64,000 nt of DNA from Adiantum capillus-veneris (taxonomy: Eukaryota > Streptophyta > Polypodiopsida > Polypodiales > Pteridaceae): the NCBI GenBank assembly GCA_014529385.2, contig CM043963.1, positions 107,822,412 through 107,886,411 on the forward strand, read 5' to 3'. Under the pieces are notes generated by a model, which did not search any database, was not told the origin of the DNA, and was given only the letters and a program-made list of their open reading frames with translations. Below, piece by piece: positions 56,630 through 64,000 of this stretch (positions are counted from its first letter, which is position 1; each line of letters opens with the position of its first letter). The position numbers and the translations under genes were made by a program.

Positions 56630-56785
56630 ACCAAGGTGTTGTTGTTATCAAACCTAGGTAAGAAAGACCAAGGTGTTAGTGTTATCAAACCAATGAAAGA
56701 AAGACCAAACGTTTTTGAGAAACATTGGTGTTAATGTTATCAAGCCCGAGAAGGAAAGACCAAACATTTTTTAGAAACATTGACT
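56630..56785 (+). repeat. Degenerate tandem repeat (about 45-65 bp)
   Basis: Three to four copies of AAGAAAGACCAA...GTGTTAGTGTTATCAAACC with increasing divergence. The last two contain TTTTTGAGAAACATTG-like blocks. Confidence 0.7.
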
Positions 56786-58670
56786 TTGGTGAATTTTTGA
56801 CTTCCATGAGCTTAGATGGCACACATCTTGGCATAGCCACCTACTTAGGCACTTTCTAACATGATGCAAACATTTTTGTAGATGCCACTTCATATTTTTT
56901 CCACTACAACTCCACAAAACAAATTTTCCACTTGGCTGAGACCAAGCAGACACATTTTTTCCCATGGGTAAAATAGAAAGGGGCTGATGTTAGACTCATA
57001 ATGCAAGAGAATCATGACCTCTAGCTATGCAATGAAGGAGCATAATCTACTAGTGCACCCATCCTGGCCAAATTAGAGCTACTAAAAAACTAGTTGCACA
57101 AACTAGAGGCCAATAGCATTGGCAATGTGACTATAAAATTTAGCGAAAACAATTTGATATATTAATGTTGAACAAGGTCATCAAGATGACCAATGCCACC
57201 TCCAATGGACGGACACTCAATAATGAAGTTTGCAACCCTGCAAGTAAGCACTTTTAAGGTGGTTGGAAATGGTGTGTTCAAAGTGATTCTTTGTCCTTGA
57301 ATGCATCATGAAAGTGTTGTAAACTTTGTTTTGAAAGTCCTTTAAGGGATTTGAACATATTCATGAAAGTCCTTCACAAGTGAACCCCAAAATGCTTAAG
57401 GTACTTGTCATCACCTATACATATTTCAAATGCCTAAATCTCCAAAGTAATGTCGCAAAAGTAGTGAAAAAGTGCTTTGAAGTTTATAAAAATTATTTGA
57501 AGTGCTTCAATGCGCTTTAAGGTGAATCAAAAATTCTCATAGGAACTGGAGTGTCCATCAAAGTGTTTCAAAAGTGTTCAATAGAGTCTCACAAGAAAAC
57601 TAAAGGTCTTCGAAGTGCTTGAAATTGTCTTGAATTGGACTTGTCCAAGTGCTAATTCCTCTTTTATTTTCTTCAAAAACAACATGATGCTTTGGAAAAT
57701 GATTTGTAAAGATGACAGGTAGTGTCTCCTTCATAGAGGGTGCATTAACTTTGTTGAAGTGGGACAACAGAGTCTTGATATGGCCCATCCTACCTTCTAG
57801 ATGCATATGATGCAATTGTGGTGTGATACTTGTTGGGGAGTGTGTTTCTTGTGGAAGGATCCTTAAATAGACCACATGGGTGGCATCTTTCTCTTGCCAT
57901 GCCATAAAAAATGCATTCCATTGCATTTTATGCTTGTGTGTGCTACTTGTTCTATGTGCATTGTTGATAGATATGTTGAGGACATATCCCTACTTGCAAA
58001 GTGCTCAGCACATGGTAGGACTTACGAGGAGCCTGGCGACAAGGTCTTGTAGTCCTTTTTCTCATGTATCATCGTGCTTGTAATAGTGACTATTATGTAG
58101 ATGCAAAGAGAAGGGCTTAAAATTGTCTTGTAAGTGTGATGCATGAGGAGGAACTAGAGAATTTTAACTTGGATGAATTGTTGAGGATCTTTATGGCTAT
58201 TTCTTCTTGTCATTGGTGAGGGTGGGGGTGAGGAGGACACAAAGATTCCTAATGTGGCACCTCTTTTTGCAAGCCTTGCAAGTAACCCTCTATAATCTCA
58301 CCTTGAACCTCACTAGTCTTTGCATCATGTTTATAATGTTAAATGTTGTGTTGAATTGGTAGTAGGGCTGCTGAGGAGAAGGAGGGAATGTAATTTGGAT
58401 TGCTGATGCTAATGCCACTCCTTCCTCTAATGCCAATACTAGAAATGACATGGACATTCCTAATTTGACACACGTTTTTGCAAGCACTATTGGTAACCCT
58501 CTAAAATCCCTCGTGATGACACACTCACTAGTGTTCAAAATTTTATGTGCTAACTAGTATTGGTGAATAGCCAGCAAGGGGTGATGAAGAGAAGGGAGAG
58601 ACAGTTGTTGGCTTGCTATTGATAATGGTACCATTGAACATCTTGCTCCTACTTTTGGACGTTTCAGCAA
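56786..58670. other. Unrecognised sequence
   Basis: It contains a roughly 200-bp imperfect duplication near 58240-58560 (GTTTTTGCAAGC...GTAACCCTCTA in both). No gene motif was recognised. Confidence 0.5.
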
Positions 58671-58675
58671 GCTAT

Positions 58676-58825
58676 TAAGCACATCTTTTGCTATTTTAAA
58701 TGGCACTGGACATCTTGGGTGTTTTTATCTCAATGGGGTATCATTGCCACCAAATTTACATGCTTTTTTGGACTCAAATTGGGGTGTTTTCCATGATATT
58801 CATGTGTCTACAAGTGGTCTCTACT
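58676..58825 (+). pseudogene. Copia RT/RNase H fragment
   Basis: It aligns by eye with 11688-11831 of copia A: GGCACT-ACATCTTGG, GGGGTATCATTGCC-CCA, TTACATGCTTTTT-GGACTCA and GTGTC-ACAAGTGGT. Frameshifted and short. Confidence 0.75.
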
Positions 58826-58966
58826 TGTGGTGCTTCACAAATCTTTTGTGAAGAGTGACTTCACGATCAGAGAATTGTTTTAATTTTGCACTCAGGCCAC
58901 CTATTGTAAAGAGGTAGTCATTGACCTTGACAAAGCATCAAGCATTAAGACCCCTCTGCTCGCACT

Positions 58967-59920
58967 ATGGGAGAAAAGGGAGTTGAAAAATTTAATGGCA
59001 AAGGCTTTCGCACCTGGCAAACCAAGCTGCGAGGATATCTTATGGAAAAGCAAATGTGGTATGTCTTAACACCAAGCGTAAGCGAACCATCTACTTCTGT
59101 TGAAGGCACTCTCACTAGGGCCCAAATTGCACAAGCACAAGCTAAAGATGAATAAGCACTCGGCATAATTATCACATCACTCCACGATAACTATGTACAC
59201 TTTACAAATAGCTGCACCACTACAATCCAAGCATGGGATATTTTGGAACATAACTTTGGTGCTAAACAAAAGCAAAGTAAGATTAGCTTAAAGAAAAATC
59301 TTTATAAACTTACTATGCTTCAAGAGGAGGATGTTTCAAGCCTCATTAACATACTAATGAGCATAATCACGCAGCTCACCTACATTCACTGCCAAGTCCC
59401 GAAAGAAGATCAAGTTGTTGTGCTCCTAAGCGCTCTACGTGAAAGTTTTGACAACATAGTCACAGTCTTAGAGCAAAAGAAACCCATACCTTCTCCGCAA
59501 TATGTTACAGGGGCAATCCATGAAGAAGAAAATAAAAATAAGAAGAAATCAGAATCAGCGAGAGGAGCTTATTTTACATCATCATCATCATCATCTAGGG
59601 CGTCATCATCATCACCTAGATTAATAACAAGAAGTGTTATGAGTGTGGCAAGCCTGGACACTTCTCCAAGGACTGCTACAAGAACAAGTATTGTAGCAAT
59701 TGCGGCATCAAAGGTCATCCACCATCAAAATGCAAGGGAAGCGACAACAAAGACAAAAGTAGAGTCAATCTTGCAGAAGAAGAGGACAGAGATGCAGCTC
59801 AACAGGCAGAGAATTGTCTCCATGTGTGTGCCGCCCCCAACTACTTTTGCGAGTATATTGATGTATTGTAAAATGGATGGTCTTCCACCTTCTTTGTTTA
59901 AGGGGAAGATTTCTTAGTCT
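58967..59920 (+). pseudogene. gag: Copia-type Gag, second family
   Basis: The frame from ATG 58967 encodes F-N-G-K-G-F-R-T-W and L-x-E-K-Q-M-W, typical of copia Gag N-termini. TAA at 59153 interrupts it, and the same frame continues through a UBN2-like domain. After a frameshift (about 59580-59630) another frame holds two CCHC knuckles, C-Y-E-C-G-K-P-G-H-F-S-K-D-C (from 59635) and C-S-N-C-G-I-K-G-H-P-P-S-K-C. No protease, integrase or RT follows; an LTR begins 130 bp later. Confidence 0.78.
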
Positions 59921-60034
59921 ATGGGACTCCATGTGATGAGACCACTTAGTCTATGTGACTACCTTGGTCTGTGTGACTATTAGCCTGTGTGGCTTTAGGT
60001 CTTGATCCAGCTTCATTCAGTATAGTCCATGCCT

Positions 60035-60044
60035 AAGGGGAGGA
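60035..60044 (+). promoter_or_regulatory. Polypurine tract
   Basis: AAGGGGAGGA directly precedes an LTR-like TGTTGGGATAGG at 60046. Confidence 0.65.
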
Positions 60045-60045
60045 T

Positions 60046-60480
<435 letters not shown>

Positions 60481-60496
60481 AATTTATTTATTTTTT

Positions 60497-60549
60497 CCCC
60501 CCACACCACCCCCACCCCCCCCCCCCCCCCTCCCCCCCCCCCCCACCCC
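60497..60549 (+). repeat. C-rich low-complexity tract
   Basis: Nearly all C with scattered A/T (53 bp). Confidence 0.9.
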
Positions 60550-60599
60550 ACATAGACCTGATAGGACACTCTTTACTGCTTAATAACATGCCATATAAT

Positions 60600-62750
60600 G
60601 GGGCCCGGCCCTTGAATAATTAAACATGTAAGCTTCTTCTGGAGTGTCGAGCATGAGTAACTCCCTGTTCTCATTACACTGAGAAGGCGGCCTCTTCTTC
60701 TCTCTGGCTATGGATCTCCCCTCGCGAGGGTATTTGCGTGCCGCTTGATGATTTCACACAATGGAGGGCGGCTCGGCTCACTCATTACTCAACCTCAGAA
60801 CACGTGCAGTGTAGCCTATTTAAACAAGGTGAGGGCGCACCTTGCCCCTCACTTAGCCTTTTATTTGTTTTGTTGTGTGTTGTTACTACCTGCTTCACGG
60901 ATTGAGCTATGGAGCTCGCTAAAACTTTTGAGGTGCTTTCTTTGGGCTTTACTTGCCTTACTGCCGGTTCTATGTAAAAATCTAAGCAGTTAGCAGTACC
61001 CTGCCATTTCGTTGATTAGCATGATTAGGAATGGGGTCATCAGAATCTTTGTGGGGTTTGTTTTTTTATGCTGGCAGATGTGACGGATTTTTCAACAGTT
61101 GCTACACCAGAGCTCTTGTACACTATACTTATTGCTCTTGAGAACATCAATGGTACGATGGTACTTAGCATGGGATTTGGTTACTAAAAGTAGTTGATAT
61201 CCACTGTTGGATTACAGTCGAGGGGTTTCTACCTACTGGTTGCAACACATGCATCTCTCTACTATGTATTTTTTAGGCGTTTTTCAAGCCGCTGCAGGTC
61301 TCTTCGACTACTGTCTAAACTGGTTTTCGGCTTTCAACTGGGTTGCTTAATTAAAAGAGGTTATTCTTTGCCTTTGTAGCATTCAAATCGTTGGGTACCT
61401 TGTGTTACTATGCGCGAAAAGATTGACATCATGCACATTTAAAAAACATGGCTGGGCATAACCCTCCGTTTTTTTAGAGGGGATGCTAATGGTTGGTGTA
61501 ATAAGATCACTGTTCTGCTCTTTTTGAAGGTAAGTATATGGCATTTGCTTTGGGCTTGGCATATGGAAAGAAATCGAAATATGGCTCTTTATATGATGTG
61601 CCTCATTTAAAAGATGGATTCTTACTACTATTCTAGCCGCTGGTAGTATTTTATTGCATGATATCTACCGCATTTTTGTTACTTGGACAAACCTGTCATA
61701 TGGAGGTAATGCTAAACTGTTGCATTTTTCGGACCTATGTACTGGGTTATGTTGCTTTCATGGGTCGGAACATGTTACATGACTTACTTTGAACGACCTG
61801 ATCAATATGGCATTTACATTCACAATCTTTTTTGTTTTGACGAACTTGGCCTCTACCTTTTGGCCAGCCATTAGTGGATGACTAATTTGATTAAAATTAC
61901 ATTGGATTTCATCACAACATCAGTTCTATAATTAGAAGGAAATTTCTTTTAAATACCAATAGAACCTCACTATTATAATTTTTTTGTAAAAAACTCATGT
62001 TGTTTGGATTCTTGGGGGATTATACCACTCTGATTAGAAGGTAGAATCTGCCACTTAGATTGGAAGTAATAATTAAGACTATAAAACATAAAACGTTTAC
62101 TAATGACCTAGCTTGTTTAAAGTAAAAAAATTCTTTAAGATGGACATGGATAACAACTGGTATGGTCCATTGATACCTGTAAAACACATCCAAGGCTAAC
62201 TGAATTGTTGTCTTGTTTGGATGGATGCAGGTAAGGACCTTGGAAGGTTTCTTTACTTTAGCAAGCTACCCTACTTTGGATGGAACACTCACCGAGGAAT
62301 TGGGAAGTCCTTTTACTTTCTGCATATTGAAAGGGGATCTCTTTCCTACAAACATTGTACTTAAAAAATTCTAATACTGAGTGTTTTTGTACATATCTAG
62401 TCCTTGATTCCATGGCCAGGCTGTCTTTTGAATGTAAACGTTCAATTATATCTTATTAATTAAGATTTAATAGCTACACACACATCCTATACATAAGGTT
62501 TTTCTTTTTTGAGGAAAACGGAGATGCTGGCTTTGGAAATTCTCTTCGAAATTGGACCCACAGTTTGTAATCCCTTGACCGGTTGACTGGTGTTAGGTGG
62601 TCCCTTTTAGACTCTTTTTTTGGTTCCCTGCTCACGGCTACTATAGTCTTTGACTTTGCCGATTGAAGGTTTGCAGGCCCAAAAAATATTACAATTATTG
62701 TGTTATACTTCTATTTATGTTGACTCTGTTCCCTTTTCAGGACTGCCCAC
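60600..62750. other. Unrecognised sequence
   Basis: Unique-looking, T-rich, with short frames only. It could be introns or UTR of an unrecognised gene, but no exon could be supported. Confidence 0.4.
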
Positions 62751-62756
62751 CTTATA

Positions 62757-63770
62757 GAATGACAACTCGCATGAGCACTAATCACAACCTTGAGAATCAT
62801 GCAAAGATTCTCGAACAGATTAAGCTTTACCTTAAGCACCGTAAACCAAAGAATGCCTTGGCAGTTAGATCTAGACCTTTCCTCTCTAGGAAGGCCAAAG
62901 ATTGTATTACCTACTATGGCAAATATAAGTGAACCTCACCTCACTGTTTTTGCAGACTCTTGCTCTCTCACAAGGATTGGAACTGACCTCGGAGCCCCTC
63001 TCAGCGGCCTCTTCTCTTGTTCTCAGATGTATTAGCAGCTTGGATGCTTCGTAACTAATTTATGATTCGGCACTTACCTCTGACAAAAAACTATTTGTCT
63101 TACATATGCTGTCGTTTAATGACTGGGTTAAGATTTTAGCAACTTTGGACAAAGACTCCATGGAAGGAGTAAATTTAATTTCCCAATATATTGCCAAGCT
63201 TCCTCTTTTATCCTCATAGTATCAGCAAGAGATTTCTTTTGTTATCCTCCTCTGTTACGGATCTGTCTAACTTCCTTAGAAAGTTATGTGGGCTTAATCC
63301 CTCTTTTGTCTGCACACCAACCACTCCTTCTATTCCTCAAACTGGTGGTATCTTCTGTCAAGATAGTGGAGTCCTTGAAGCTGTTAAGGAATTTTAGAGT
63401 AATATTTGCTCCCTCAATGACTCAAACCTCCTTGAAATGGTGCCCAAAATCTCTAAAGTTTTTCCTACATTGCCCGTGAGACAAATTGAAATTGAATCCC
63501 TCAGGGTTGACCATCAGCTTTGGGTTCTGCCTAACAAAGCTTTCTTAGCTTCTATTTTAAGTGAGACCTAAGTTTACCTTGCCAACCTCCCTACCTCTAC
63601 TGTGGAAGATTGCAGACTCAAGATTCTTAAAGGTGGACAATTCTTGGATAAAGGTGAGCTCATCAAAGAACCCTCAACCTCAATCTCATTGACCACTCCA
63701 AGTGCCCCTCAAATACAAGCCTGTACATCCGTCCCAAAGGAAACATGGAATTCGCAAAGAGTAACCCTAA
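62757..63770 (+). pseudogene. Broken unidentified reading frames
   Basis: A basic frame starts at ATG 62757 (M-T-T-R-M-S-T-N; L-K-H-R-K-P-K-N-A-L) and stops at 62930. A second frame (63191 to about 63770), interrupted by TAG near 63395 and TAA near 63569, encodes S-V-T-D-L-S-N-F-L-R-K-L-C-G-L-N-P-S-F and a hydrophilic stretch with R-Q-I-E-I-E-S-L-R-V-D-H-Q-L-W-V-L-P. The sequence looks coding but I do not recognise it; a transposon ORF1-like protein is one possibility. It may continue past 63770 in another frame. Confidence 0.35.
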
Positions 63771-64000
63771 GTTTTACATAGAGTCCATCTGGAATGTATT
63801 TCATCCTTATGTGAAATGTGCGTGCAGATTTCTTGACCCTAAAACCTCTTGTGCCATCCAGCATCATGTGGTTTGATCATGCCATCTGGTTCATTCTCAA
63901 CCATTTGGACTTACTGTTCCTGGAGAAACCTGTGGACTTTCATCTTTCCCTCATTTGCTCTTGGTTAGGTGGAGCAGATTGTAATTGCACAGATTGCCTT

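Overview
The window looks like repeat-rich plant nuclear DNA, most probably from a fern or another seed-free land plant. The reasons are Ty1/copia elements primed by initiator-Met tRNA, a large Ty3/gypsy element, Harbinger- and Mutator-type DNA transposons, a tRNA-derived SINE, many long (CT)n/(GA)n tracts, and one intronless PLS-type pentatricopeptide repeat (PPR) gene with very uniform repeats. The fern assignment is an inference from the style of the PPR and the repeats. No rRNA gene, functional tRNA gene, CRISPR array or bacterial operon was seen.

Layout. 1-7380: the tail of a copia element, a 936-bp terminal-inverted-repeat element, three tandem SINE copies ending in microsatellites, a decayed OB-fold gene copy (minus strand), a LINE reverse-transcriptase relic and many (GA)n/(CT)n tracts. 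7387-12542: complete copia element A with a perfect 5-bp target duplication. 12548-21640: AT-rich sequence with degenerate repeats, telomere-like sequence, a B-box-like cysteine-rich reading frame and a tandem array of hairpins. 21642-35252: a Harbinger-type transposase pseudogene split by a 12.4-kb minus-strand gypsy element (22703-35070). 35824-41003: copia element B, a close relative of A. 41026-41499: a Mutator-like MITE with a 9-bp target duplication. 41958-43904: the PPR gene, the only convincing host gene. 46160-49960: a palindrome, then a 3.3-kb block of mirrored pyrimidine and purine tracts holding a fourth SINE. 50920-54784: two long direct repeats that look like LTRs of a non-autonomous element. 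58676-60373: copia relics, including a gag-only element followed by an LTR. 60600-64000: mostly unrecognised, with one broken reading frame.

The transposons give a relative chronology: the Harbinger copy is oldest, the gypsy insertion split it later, and the copia elements and the MITE are younger. Copia A and B share four in-frame stops in pol, the same gag-pol frame offset and an unusual 5'/3' LTR asymmetry. This suggests a defective family copied in trans and/or exchange between copies. The most unusual coding feature is a second retropepsin-like domain and a further reading frame downstream of integrase in the gypsy element.
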